Shown in pieces: positions 23,476 through 30,415 of a stretch of 41,630 nt of DNA. The stretch lies in IMG/VR virus record IMGVR_UViG_3300047323_000145, positions 1-41,630 of that record. One strand, 5' to 3'. The notes below the pieces were generated by a model. The model ran no database searches. It was given only the letters and a program-made list of their open reading frames with translations, and was not told the DNA's origin. Source of the DNA: a virus. The translations under genes and the position numbers were made by a program. Numbering within the stretch: the stretch's first letter is position 1; each line of letters begins with the position of its first letter.

Positions 23476-24071
23476 TGGCGGCTGTAGACAAGCTACTTGG
23501 TGCGGCAGTGCAGTCCGTGAAGACTTCCGGCCTGCTTGAGTCCATGGCTCGTATGGGTGTGGTGTCAGCGGTCAACTCCGATGGCACCATTGATGTTTCA
23601 CGCGCCGGGGACGTGTTCCCGAGCGTGCGGCTGCTGACCGGCTATGCGAGCCCCTTGGTTGGGGACTCCGTTCAGATGGTTAAGACCATGGGCGGGTGGG
23701 TTTGCGTGGGCGCGTATCGGACGACTACGCCTGACCCTCAGTGGGTCTCTGCCTCGCTCGTGAGTGGCTACACGAACAGCGGCAACAGCAACGGCACCGT
23801 TCAGTATCGCCGGATTGTGGACCATGGCTCAACATTCATTGAGTGGTCTGGCGGCATGTCGTGGACCACCTCAGGAAGCCCCCCGAACGGTGGCCAGTTC
23901 TTCACCATGCCTTCCGGCTTCCGTCCGCTGTCAAAGCGTTCTGTTTCTGCGGCTGCCGGTGGTGTGCCTACAAAGATTGATTTCAACGTTGACGGTGGTT
24001 GCGTGATTATCCCGCCTGCCGGAGTGACTACGTGGTGCAGCGTCAACGGCGTGCGCTACCGCATTGACTAA
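23475..24071 (+). CDS. Tail fibre-like protein 1
   Basis: The product is 198 aa. The N-terminal part (about 1-85) has an OB-like, base-plate-attachment look (VVSAVNSDGTIDVSRAGDVFPSVRLL). The C-terminal part (from about residue 90: WVSASLVSGYTNSGNSNGTVQYRRIV ... GGMSW) is a beta-rich head domain with a clear paralogue in the next gene. It is probably the stem-to-adhesin link or receptor-binding tip. Confidence 0.7.
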   Translation: MAAVDKLLGAAVQSVKTSGLLESMARMGVVSAVNSDGTIDVSRAGDVFPSVRLLTGYASPLVGDSVQMVKTMGGWVCVGAYRTTTPDPQWVSASLVSGYTNSGNSNGTVQYRRIVDHGSTFIEWSGGMSWTTSGSPPNGGQFFTMPSGFRPLSKRSVSAAAGGVPTKIDFNVDGGCVIIPPAGVTTWCSVNGVRYRID

Positions 24072-24082
24072 GGAGAACGCTA

Positions 24083-24697
24083 GTGCCTCTAACTGACACG
24101 TACGGGCAGAACATTCCGTATCCGACGCTGACCGATAAGCCCAACGCTCAGAGCCTCGCTGAGGGGCTAGTTACGAACATGACCCCCAAGCTAGTCATGA
24201 CGTTCGCCTCAGCGGTGACCCGTGGTGCGACTGTCAAGAAGCCCACTGAGGGTATGGTCACTTGGCTCAAGGACGTTAACCGGCTTGAGGTTTACGACGG
24301 TTCCGCTTGGGTGTCGTTCGCTTCCGGCACGAACCAGTGGAAGACCGTTTCCCTTGCATCCGGCTGGACGAACAATGGCAACTCGCAGGGGAACTTTCAG
24401 TACCGGGTAGTGAACCTATTCGGTGAGGATACGATCATGTTTCGGGGCGGCATTTCCCGCTCGTCGTACCCGTCTTCCATCCCCTCGTACTTTGAGCTGA
24501 ACACGTCGGCCCTTCCCTCGTCTGCTCAGCCTGCCTCGCTGCGTACGATTTCGGTTCCGTGCTCGGATGCCGGTTCAACGCGAATCTCTCTCAAGCTAGA
24601 CCTCACGACTACGGGTTATCTACGCCTGTACGGAATCAGTCGACCGAGTGACCTCCCTGAGTGGGTTGGCTTCAACGGCTGCTTTACGTCCCTCTAA
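24083..24697 (+). CDS. Tail fibre-like protein 2, paralogue of the preceding gene
   Basis: The product is 204 aa from GTG with GGAGAACG. The N-terminus (TDTYGQNIPYPTLTDKPNAQSL ... EGMVTWLKDVNRLEVYDGSAW) is typical of phage tail needles and fibres. The C-terminal domain (WKTVSLASGWTNNGNSQGNFQYR ... GGISR) aligns with the C-terminal domain of the gene before, so the two arose by duplication and then took different N-terminal attachment parts. Confidence 0.75.
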   Translation: MPLTDTYGQNIPYPTLTDKPNAQSLAEGLVTNMTPKLVMTFASAVTRGATVKKPTEGMVTWLKDVNRLEVYDGSAWVSFASGTNQWKTVSLASGWTNNGNSQGNFQYRVVNLFGEDTIMFRGGISRSSYPSSIPSYFELNTSALPSSAQPASLRTISVPCSDAGSTRISLKLDLTTTGYLRLYGISRPSDLPEWVGFNGCFTSL

Positions 24698-24711
24698 CGA
24701 AAGGCTTACCT

Positions 24712-25041
24712 TTGCTTATCAACGTTCCCGACGCCAAGCCCGGTGATGTTGTTCTCCGATACGGCTGGATCAATGCACCGGATGACTACGGCTGGGACGA
24801 GGATTACCGTTCCTACGGTGGCCTAACTATCGCGACGATTGCCGCTCCCAATGAGGATGGCAAGCAGGTTGTCACCTGGGTTGACAACGACGCTATGGCA
24901 CTGTGGCGGGTTGATCACCCGCAGTACAGCGAGGAGCTTTGGGCGGACCCTAGGCACCGATTTGAGATTGAGCGCGCTGACAAGACAATTGTTTCGGTGG
25001 TTGTGACCTACAGCGACGGTACGAGCGTCACGCTCCCGTAA
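24712..25041 (+). CDS. Small tail-region protein
   Basis: The product is 109 aa from TTG 24712 with GAAAGG upstream. It is acidic and Tyr/Trp-rich (YGWINAPDDYGWDEDYRSYGG), beta-like, without recognised family. It lies between fibres and lysis genes and ends just before a palindrome, so it is the last gene of the tail operon. It might be a fibre accessory or receptor-binding component. Confidence 0.65.
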   Translation: MLINVPDAKPGDVVLRYGWINAPDDYGWDEDYRSYGGLTIATIAAPNEDGKQVVTWVDNDAMALWRVDHPQYSEELWADPRHRFEIERADKTIVSVVVTYSDGTSVTLP

Positions 25042-25045
25042 CCAA

Positions 25046-25064
25046 CTACTGAATTCAGTATCTG
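25046..25064 (+). repeat. Palindromic repeat copy 8
   Basis: CTACTGAATTCAGTATCTG between the tail and lysis genes, just before a terminator. Confidence 0.85.
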
Positions 25065-25068
25065 ACTT

Positions 25069-25110
25069 CCCCTCGTCCGGTAGGGCACGACCGGGCGGGG
25101 GGTTCTTCTT
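25069..25110 (+). terminator. Terminator before lysis genes
   Basis: CCCCTCGTCCGGT pairs with ACCGGGCGGGG around AGGGCACG, followed by TTCTTCTT. It separates the tail operon from the endolysin gene. Confidence 0.7.
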
Positions 25111-25130
25111 GCTCGAAAGGAGCTACCCAT

Positions 25131-26021
25131 ATGAGCACCACGTGGGTTACGGGCGCTGAGCGTCTAGGTAGCGGCAGCATTGGCGGGGCTATGGATTCCC
25201 CCAACCGTCCGGCGCGTGTGGTCTGGCACACCACGGAGAGCGGCGCGGGTAACGCTGCGTTCAACTCCGTTGGTAAGTACCTGACTTCCATCGGCGCAGA
25301 GCCTCACTTCCTGTACGACCCGACCACTGACCGACTGGGGCAGTACGGTCCGCTTGACCAGTCTGCGCGAGCCCTCAAGAACGATGGCAACACGCGTACG
25401 AACCGTACGGGTCGGGCTTGCATTCAGATTGAGGTACTTGGGCGCGCGGCTACTCCGTTCACGGGGTATTGGCGTCCGGGTAAGAACTTTAAGGCGCTCA
25501 TGTCGGCTATCCGTTCGTGGGGTATCCCGGATGAGTTCCCGCTGCCGCTCGCCAAGACGGCTAGCGCGACCAAGCGTGACCGTTCGGTTTGGCTCGCCAA
25601 GGGTGGCCACTATGGTCACTGCAACGTTCCGGGTAACGATCACTGGGATCCGGGCGCGATCAACACGGCGGCTCTGTTCGCTGCGGCTCCCAAGGCTTCC
25701 GGCGGTACGTCGACCACCAAGCCCCCGACCGTTCCTACGGTGAGCCTCGCGAACGTCGTTGAGGCGGCTCGTAAGGACCCTAAGGCGGCTCAGGGCAAGA
25801 CGACTCACGCGAGTGACGTCAAGCCCGTTGAGAAGGCTCTCAAGGCTGCCGGTCTGCTGTCTGCGGCGTACGCGTCTGACGGCTCGTTTGGGTCGGTCAC
25901 GGTTACGGCGTACGCCAAGTGGCAGAAGCGCTTGGGTTACTCGGGCACGGCTGCTGACGGCATCCCGGGCAAGTCTTCCCTTGTGGCACTTGGGAACAAG
26001 TACGGATTCAAGGTGAAGTAA
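25131..26021 (+). CDS. Endolysin: N-acetylmuramoyl-L-alanine amidase with cell-wall-binding domain
   Basis: The product is 296 aa. It cuts the amide bond between muramic acid and the peptide. The amidase_2/PGRP domain spans about 25-185, with the zinc-ligand region VVWHTTESG (His33) and HYGHCNVPGNDHWDPGAIN. A linker rich in Thr/Pro (190-205) leads to a C-terminal peptidoglycan-binding-like domain (about 225-296: VKPVEKALKAAGLL ... YAKWQKRLGYSGTAADGIPGKSSL). ATG with AAAGGAGC. It overlaps the next gene by one base. Confidence 0.93.
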   Translation: MSTTWVTGAERLGSGSIGGAMDSPNRPARVVWHTTESGAGNAAFNSVGKYLTSIGAEPHFLYDPTTDRLGQYGPLDQSARALKNDGNTRTNRTGRACIQIEVLGRAATPFTGYWRPGKNFKALMSAIRSWGIPDEFPLPLAKTASATKRDRSVWLAKGGHYGHCNVPGNDHWDPGAINTAALFAAAPKASGGTSTTKPPTVPTVSLANVVEAARKDPKAAQGKTTHASDVKPVEKALKAAGLLSAAYASDGSFGSVTVTAYAKWQKRLGYSGTAADGIPGKSSLVALGNKYGFKVK

Positions 26022-26263
26022 TGAGCGACCGTGACCCCCTTGGCGTGACGATTGGCGCGCGGGAGATCTATGACGAGCTTGTTGGGATGCGTGAGGACGT
26101 TCGGTCTCTGACGCATCACAGCGAGACCGTCACGAACAAGCTTGAAGACCACGAGACCCGTATTCGGGTGCTTGAGCGTTGGAAGTACGCACTTCCTACG
26201 GCTGCTGTCTCTGGCGTGCTCGCTGCGGGGGTCACCCTTGCTCGTGCTGCCGGTGCTCTCTAA
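26021..26263 (+). CDS. Lysis-associated membrane protein (one TM, coiled coil)
   Basis: The product is 80 aa. A charged helix (about 12-55, EIYDELVGMREDVRSLTHH ... HETRIRVLERW) is followed by one C-terminal transmembrane segment (about 56-78). This is the usual form of the small coiled-coil protein found between endolysin and holin in actinophages. It may be a second holin or a holin modulator. Start overlaps the endolysin stop. Confidence 0.78.
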   Translation: MSDRDPLGVTIGAREIYDELVGMREDVRSLTHHSETVTNKLEDHETRIRVLERWKYALPTAAVSGVLAAGVTLARAAGAL

Positions 26264-26281
26264 CTATCAGGAGGTTCCCCT

Positions 26282-26491
26282 ATGGGGTTTGTGAAGGATC
26301 ATGCCGCGCGGTTCTATGCGGTGCTTGTGGCGCTCGTCGCGCTAGCGGCTCACTTTGTGCCGGACCTGCCGTCTGAGCTAATCCTTGCGGTTGCTGCGGC
26401 TCTTCTCGGTCTTGGTGAGGGTGTGCAGCGTCTTGAGGACGCTAAGACCGTTGCTGCGTTCCTGTACGCGGACGGGAAGCACCGCAAGTAG
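26282..26491 (+). CDS. Holin
   Basis: The product is 69 aa with two hydrophobic segments (about 11-27 and 32-48), a short turn (PDLPSE) and a charged C-terminus ending GKHRK. Size, topology and place after the endolysin fit a class II holin that forms the membrane lesion. Ribosome site CAGGAGG precedes the ATG. Confidence 0.85.
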   Translation: MGFVKDHAARFYAVLVALVALAAHFVPDLPSELILAVAAALLGLGEGVQRLEDAKTVAAFLYADGKHRK

Positions 26492-26510
26492 GGAAGTCCT
26501 TGCGCTCCCG
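26492..26510 (+). promoter_or_regulatory. GGAAGT-TTGCGCTC motif, copy 2
   Basis: GGAAGTCCTTGCGCTCCCG directly after the holin stop. CTCCCGTAG (26505-26513) can pair with CTACGGGAG (26529-26537), so the downstream leader forms a 9-bp hairpin whose right arm covers the ribosome site of the dNMP kinase gene. Confidence 0.6.
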
Positions 26511-26543
26511 TAGTTGGGTAAGCCCTAGCTACGGGAGGTTGCT

Positions 26544-27110
26544 TTGAAGTTCCCGCACATTGCCTTTATCGGCAAGAAGCGAACCGGTAAGGACACGGCT
26601 GCCGGTTACCTCGTCCGCCACGCTGCCTATACGCGGGTGGCTTTCGCTGACCCGCTCAAGGAAATGGCGCTTGGTATTGACCCGCTGATTCCTACGGCCT
26701 ATGACCGTGGATATCGGCTCTCGGTCCGGCTTTCCAAGTTGGTCCGGGACGTGGGATGGGAATACGCCAAGGACCATTACCCGGAAGTGCGGCGCATTCT
26801 CCAGACCTCTGGTCAGTCCGTGCGTCGGCATGACGAGGGGTTTTGGGTCGGCGTGGCTATGGACAAGATTGCCGTTGCCGATTCTTGGAACCTGCCGGTT
26901 GTGGTGACTGACTGCCGGTACCCGAACGAGGCCAAGGCGCTACAGGCGCGGGGCTTCCTTCTCGTCCGGCTTGCCCGTCCGGGGATTGAGTCCACGGACA
27001 CTCACGAGAGTGAGACGGCGCTTGATGACTTCCGCACTGACGCCACCCTCGTCAACGACGGAACCCCTGATGACCTCAGGGAACAGCTACGCGCGCTTGT
27101 GATGCGCTGA
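26544..27110 (+). CDS. Deoxynucleoside monophosphate kinase
   Basis: The product is 188 aa and phosphorylates dNMPs for phage DNA synthesis. The P-loop is IGKKRTGKDTA (G10, G15, K16, D17, T18), followed by VAFADPLKEMALGID, LLQTSGQ-like (ILQTSGQSVR), and VVTDCRYPNEAKAL, all typical of the family. TTG start with GGGAGG. It follows the lysis genes and precedes the candidate repressor, and works with ThyX and dCMP deaminase in nucleotide supply. Confidence 0.92.
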   Translation: MKFPHIAFIGKKRTGKDTAAGYLVRHAAYTRVAFADPLKEMALGIDPLIPTAYDRGYRLSVRLSKLVRDVGWEYAKDHYPEVRRILQTSGQSVRRHDEGFWVGVAMDKIAVADSWNLPVVVTDCRYPNEAKALQARGFLLVRLARPGIESTDTHESETALDDFRTDATLVNDGTPDDLREQLRALVMR

Positions 27111-27117
27111 CCAGTGA

Positions 27118-27150
27118 GCCCCCTTGGCCTACCCGGCTGAGGGGGCTTTC
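27118..27150 (+). terminator. Terminator after dNMP kinase
   Basis: GCCCCCT (27118-27124) pairs with AGGGGGC (27140-27146), followed by TTTC. TTGCGTTCGGGCAACTACTG follows, a string nearly repeated after the terminator at 31568. Confidence 0.85.
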
Positions 27151-27164
27151 TTGCGTTCGGGCAA

Positions 27165-27183
27165 CTACTGAATTCAGCATCTG
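27165..27183 (+). repeat. Palindromic repeat copy 9
   Basis: CTACTGAATTCAGCATCTG, ending 2 bp upstream of the -35 of the promoter for the 455-aa gene. Confidence 0.85.
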
Positions 27184-27185
27184 GC

Positions 27186-27214
27186 TTGCACGGCCCCCGG
27201 GGCGTGTGTACTGT
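27186..27214 (+). promoter_or_regulatory. Promoter for the 455-aa gene
   Basis: TTGCAC (27186-27191), 17 bp, TACTGT (27209-27214), then CTTCCTTGTCAGCA. The same layout and downstream sequence occur at 41013 and 41447. Confidence 0.85.
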
Positions 27215-27256
27215 CTTCCTTGTCAGCACGACGGAGCACGAACGAGGGGGCACCCC

Positions 27257-28624
27257 ATGGCAGCGATGACGGTTGAAGAGATCACGGCGCTTGGCTACAC
27301 GTACGGCAAGGCTAAGGCAACCACCAAGGTTGTCCACCCCAAGCGGAAGAACGCAGACAGCGCGGTGAGCATCTGCAACAAGAAGCTTGGCGCTGACGTG
27401 CTCCCGGGCGACGCGAACGAGACCAACATTTGCGTTGCCTGCCGGGTGGTTATCCAGAAGGGTGAAGAGCGGGGGCAGGAGTTGACTGAGGTGGACGCAA
27501 CCGGTATCGTGTCCAACCTCATGGAAGCTGCAAGCAAGGCAGTGACCAAGACCGAAGGGGACACCGTGGCCAAGGCGACCGACACCAAGGCTGAGGACAA
27601 GTACGCCGACACCATCGAGCAGATCAGCGCGAACATTGAGCGCGCCGGTTCGCTCGCCGAGGCGGAGAACGCTGAGGGGCTTGAGGAGCTGGGCAAGGAG
27701 ACTGAGGCTCTGATCTCTGGTCTCCCGATCCGTGGCAAGACCCCCGCCGGTGACAAGACGTGGGCAGCGTTCAAGCAGGAGTCTCGGAACGCGTTCCGTG
27801 AGGCTGCCACGGTCGCTGAGCCCAAGCCTTCCACGGAGGTTGTCACCCTTGAGACCACTGAGGACTACCGCAGCGTTGAGGGCATGGAAGACCTCATCAA
27901 CGAGGGCGCCAACGTCATCAGTGAGGGTGTCAAGCTTCACCTCAAGGCTTCTGAGACGGCGTACAACCTTGGTCGCAACCTGCTGAACGTCCGCCTCTCG
28001 CTCAAGGTCAAGGGTGCCCCTGACCTCAAGGCCAAGTCTCAGGCGTACCGGGACGCGTCCGGCCACCTCAAGGCTCAGGCAATCGTGCAGCTCCGTGAGT
28101 CGGGCGTTGACGAGTTCGACGCTCAGGAGGCGGCTGAGAAGCTGTGGAAGTCCATGAACAATCAGACGGGTGACGTGCTCGCTGACTACGCCAAGGAGCT
28201 TGACGGCCCTAAGCGTGAGGAGTGGGACAACCTCTTTGGTGAGGTTGCCAAGGCTCACCCCGCGCTGTCCCCGTCTGAGGCCGTGTCCGCGTACTACGGC
28301 ATTGACCTCGTCGGCCCCCGCGAAAAGGCCCGTCTCAAGGCCGCTGAGAAGCGAGAACTTGCCGCTAAGGCTGAGGCTGCCCTCAAGGCCGGGAACACGG
28401 ACGAGGCTGAGGAGCTTGAGGGCGAGATTGCCTCGCTTGAGGGCAAGGTTGAGCCCACTCCGGGCGAGAAGGCCAAGGCGGACGTCAAGAAGATCAAGAG
28501 CGGTACCAAGGCTCTCGCCGGTATCGACCCGGAGGAGCTTGAGGACGCGGACCGTAAGGCGGTCCGGGACGACATTCAGGCGCAGATTGACGCGCTGCGT
28601 GACCTCGTGACCAAGTACCTGTAG
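27257..28624 (+). CDS. Candidate phage repressor (455 aa, unknown family)
   Basis: A single-gene cassette: palindrome, promoter, gene, palindrome, terminator. The ATG at 27257 follows GAGGGGG. The N-terminal 70 residues carry His27, Cys40 and C59-x2-C62, a zinc-finger-like pattern. The rest is helical and highly charged (Ala/Glu/Lys), with HLKAQAIVQLRESGVDEFDAQ as a possible DNA-binding helix pair. An internal in-frame GTG at 27566 has an excellent ribosome site (AAGGGGA), predicting a 352-aa shorter form. phiC31's repressor gene, known to lie between late and early genes and to make nested in-frame proteins binding its inverted repeats, offers the closest parallel. The function is inferred from context; I cannot confirm homology. 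Confidence 0.5.
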   Translation: MAAMTVEEITALGYTYGKAKATTKVVHPKRKNADSAVSICNKKLGADVLPGDANETNICVACRVVIQKGEERGQELTEVDATGIVSNLMEAASKAVTKTEGDTVAKATDTKAEDKYADTIEQISANIERAGSLAEAENAEGLEELGKETEALISGLPIRGKTPAGDKTWAAFKQESRNAFREAATVAEPKPSTEVVTLETTEDYRSVEGMEDLINEGANVISEGVKLHLKASETAYNLGRNLLNVRLSLKVKGAPDLKAKSQAYRDASGHLKAQAIVQLRESGVDEFDAQEAAEKLWKSMNNQTGDVLADYAKELDGPKREEWDNLFGEVAKAHPALSPSEAVSAYYGIDLVGPREKARLKAAEKRELAAKAEAALKAGNTDEAEELEGEIASLEGKVEPTPGEKAKADVKKIKSGTKALAGIDPEELEDADRKAVRDDIQAQIDALRDLVTKYL

Positions 28625-28627
28625 CAG

Positions 28628-28646
28628 GTACTGAATTCAGGAGCTG
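28628..28646 (+). repeat. Palindromic repeat copy 10
   Basis: GTACTGAATTCAGGAGCTG, 4 bp after the stop of the 455-aa gene and 2 bp before the terminator stem, an unusual place for an operator. Confidence 0.8.
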
Positions 28647-28647
28647 A

Positions 28648-28686
28648 GAGACCCCCTACCAAGCCCCCAGCAAGGTAGGGGGTCTC
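28648..28686 (+). terminator. Perfect 13-bp stem terminator
   Basis: GAGACCCCCTACC pairs perfectly with GGTAGGGGGTCTC around a 13-nt loop. The T-tract is poor (TCTCCC). It ends the 455-aa gene transcript. Confidence 0.8.
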
Positions 28687-28728
28687 TCCCGTTGGTCCCA
28701 CTCTCTCTAGAGCACAAGGGGTGCCCGG

Positions 28729-28932
28729 ATGACTGACACTGCCCGTTGGGTGACGCTGCAACTGACACAGGATGAGCTTGACCTTGTGGTTGCGGTCATG
28801 CAGCAGCGAGCCAAGGACTATCAGGGAGCCGCGAGCCTCGTCCCTGACCGGCCGGACATGGACGCCAAGGGTGCGGCGCTGCTTGGCGTAGCTGAACGGC
28901 TGGACACGGCTTGGGGGATGGCTCAGCGATGA
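28729..28932 (+). CDS. Small helical protein
   Basis: The product is 67 aa with two helices (LTQDELDLVVAVMQQRAKDYQ and KGAALLGVAERLDTAW). ATG after AAGGGG. It overlaps the next gene by ATGA, and both look like diverged copies of the same small fold (LTQDELDLV compared with LTVREWELL). Function is unknown; it is probably early. Confidence 0.65.
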   Translation: MTDTARWVTLQLTQDELDLVVAVMQQRAKDYQGAASLVPDRPDMDAKGAALLGVAERLDTAWGMAQR

Positions 28933-29138
28933 CCGGTGAACCGACGAGGCGCCTTGAGGTAGACCTCACCGTGAGGGAATGGGAACTTCTCTTTCACGGG
29001 ATTGCGTCAGCAGCGTCCCACTACCGGCGCGACGAGCACGCGACTACGGCTGTAGAGCTTGACGCGCTGCGGAGCAAGCTGCACCGTGCCAAGGCGGACG
29101 CCGACGAGAAGGCGCGGGGGGAGCGTCCAAGCCACTGA
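28929..29138 (+). CDS. Small helical protein, possible paralogue of the preceding one
   Basis: The product is 69 aa starting at the ATG that overlaps the upstream TGA. The N-terminus EVDLTVREWELLFHGIASAAS parallels the preceding protein, followed by a basic-acidic helix. It has no recognised family. The gene ends about 20 bp before a terminator, so the two genes form a short operon. Confidence 0.65.
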   Translation: MTGEPTRRLEVDLTVREWELLFHGIASAASHYRRDEHATTAVELDALRSKLHRAKADADEKARGERPSH

Positions 29139-29159
29139 GCGGCCCCCTGAGCCCCAACT

Positions 29160-29196
29160 AGCCCCGTCTGACCCCAGTGGTCCGGCGGGGCTTTTT
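29160..29196 (+). terminator. Terminator with T5
   Basis: GCCCCG pairs with CGGGGC around an 18-nt loop with weak internal pairing, followed by TTTTT. Confidence 0.85.
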
Positions 29197-29247
29197 GCTG
29201 CCCGGAGACGGGCGTACAAGAGATCAGCGAGGGAGGTTGGCCCTAGC

Positions 29248-29360
29248 TAGATGACGAATGACGAAATGACACTAAGTTCAGATCACCTATACAGACTCTC
29301 TCTTTAAGCCTTTGTGCGGGTAACCCGGAAGATGACGGAAAACCGTCAGTCGTCATCCTG
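29248..29360. repeat. Duplicated iteron-like element, copy B
   Basis: It starts ATGACGAATGACGAAATGAC and has GATCACCTATACA and CTCTCTTTAAGCC in the same order and spacing as copy A at 5188. It also has TGACGG-AAAA-CCGTCA, a hairpin. It stands just before the first replication/recombination gene, and may be an origin, a regulatory site or a small RNA. Confidence 0.7.
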
Positions 29361-29370
29361 CCCGCTGTCA

Positions 29371-29389
29371 GGAAGTGTCTGCGCTCTAG
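29371..29389 (+). promoter_or_regulatory. GGAAGT-TTGCGCTC motif, copy 3
   Basis: GGAAGTGTCTGCGCTCTAG, 41 bp before the RecB-like exonuclease start. At +28 from the motif start there is GTAAGCC, shared with copy 2. Confidence 0.6.
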
Positions 29390-29429
29390 CCCACTCGTAA
29401 GCCAAACCGGCCCATGAGAGGGGCACACA

Positions 29430-30296
29430 ATGAGCGGTCAGGTTCGTACGGTCATGCGCGGGGGCTCGCGGTTCTACGTGGACGTAGAGACGCACGAGAA
29501 GGCGCCCGGCGTCACGTCGGTTATCGGGATGCTCCCTAAGCCGTTCCTTGCTCCGTGGAATGCGAAGCTTGCCGCTGAGCTTGCGGTTGACTCGTTCGAT
29601 TTCCTCAAGCAGATGACGGAGACGGCCGGTCGTGAGGCTGCCGTTGACTACATCAAGGGTGCCGCTCGCCGGTACACCAAGGGCCGCGCGGATATCGGGT
29701 CTGACGCGCATGACATGTTTGAGCGCATGATCCGGGGTGAGGGTCGGCTCACTGAGAAGAACGCTTCCGGTGAGTTCGTGGTGCGGGTTGCACCGGACCT
29801 TGAGCCGTACCGGCGTCATTTCGCTGAGTTCCTTGAGGTTGTACAGCCTGAGCTTGTCCGTGCTGAGGATGTGGCTTGGTCGGACACGCACAATTACGCC
29901 GGTTCGTTTGATGCCATCCTGCGTATCAAGCTGAACGAGGACGGTAAGCCGGACCCCCAGGGTGAGCCTGCCCTTGTTATGGCTGACTGGAAAACCAGTA
30001 AGAGCACGTACGCGGACGTTGCCCTACAGATGGCTGCCTATGCCCACGCTGACAGGATCATTGACCCTGAGGGCAACTCGTCGCCTATGCCTGCCGTTGA
30101 CGGCGCGTGCGTGCTGCATGTGACCCCGGAACAGTGGGCGCTTAAGCCGGTCCGCATTGATGACGAGGTCTTTGACTTCTTCCTCACGCTGCGGAAGGTA
30201 TTCAACTGGGACCGTGAGGTTTCCAAGACGGTCCTTGGGCGCGCTATCGCCAAGAGCAGTCGGGTTGTGACGGGCACGGAGCGTCGTGCTCGGTAG
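29430..30296 (+). CDS. RecB/Cas4-like exonuclease (PD-(D/E)XK)
   Basis: The product is 288 aa. The pattern GSDAHDMFE (His94), YAGSFDAIL (Asp161), MADWKTSK (Asp186-x-Lys188) and QMAAYAHA (Q200, Y204) is that of phage PD-(D/E)XK exonucleases in the RecB/lambda-exo-like group used for recombination or DNA processing during replication. The ATG at 29430 follows GAGAGGGG. It is the first gene of the replication segment. The adjacent 230-aa protein may be its partner. Confidence 0.85.
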   Translation: MSGQVRTVMRGGSRFYVDVETHEKAPGVTSVIGMLPKPFLAPWNAKLAAELAVDSFDFLKQMTETAGREAAVDYIKGAARRYTKGRADIGSDAHDMFERMIRGEGRLTEKNASGEFVVRVAPDLEPYRRHFAEFLEVVQPELVRAEDVAWSDTHNYAGSFDAILRIKLNEDGKPDPQGEPALVMADWKTSKSTYADVALQMAAYAHADRIIDPEGNSSPMPAVDGACVLHVTPEQWALKPVRIDDEVFDFFLTLRKVFNWDREVSKTVLGRAIAKSSRVVTGTERRAR

Positions 30297-30299
30297 TCG

Positions 30300-30318
30300 G
30301 GAAGTGCTTGCGCTCTAG
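30300..30318 (+). promoter_or_regulatory. GGAAGT-TTGCGCTC motif, copy 4
   Basis: GGAAGTGCTTGCGCTCTAG; TGCTTGC pairs with GCAAGCA seven bases on, giving a hairpin. A palindrome follows 30 bp later. Confidence 0.6.
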
Positions 30319-30348
30319 GGCAAGCAGAGAGAGGAACGAGGGGGTCAG

Positions 30349-30367
30349 GTGCTGAATTCAGTATCTG
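30349..30367 (+). repeat. Palindromic repeat copy 11
   Basis: GTGCTGAATTCAGTATCTG, upstream of the 230-aa gene. Confidence 0.8.
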
Positions 30368-30415
30368 GCCCCTTCCGCAACTCAACGACTATTCAACGAC
30401 TAGGGGAGTTCCCAA

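Noticed and set aside
27002-28258. Long leftward frame opposite the 455-aa gene
   Set aside because: Antisense frame of high-GC coding DNA. It crosses a promoter, a terminator and another gene and has low-complexity Leu/Arg/Val composition.
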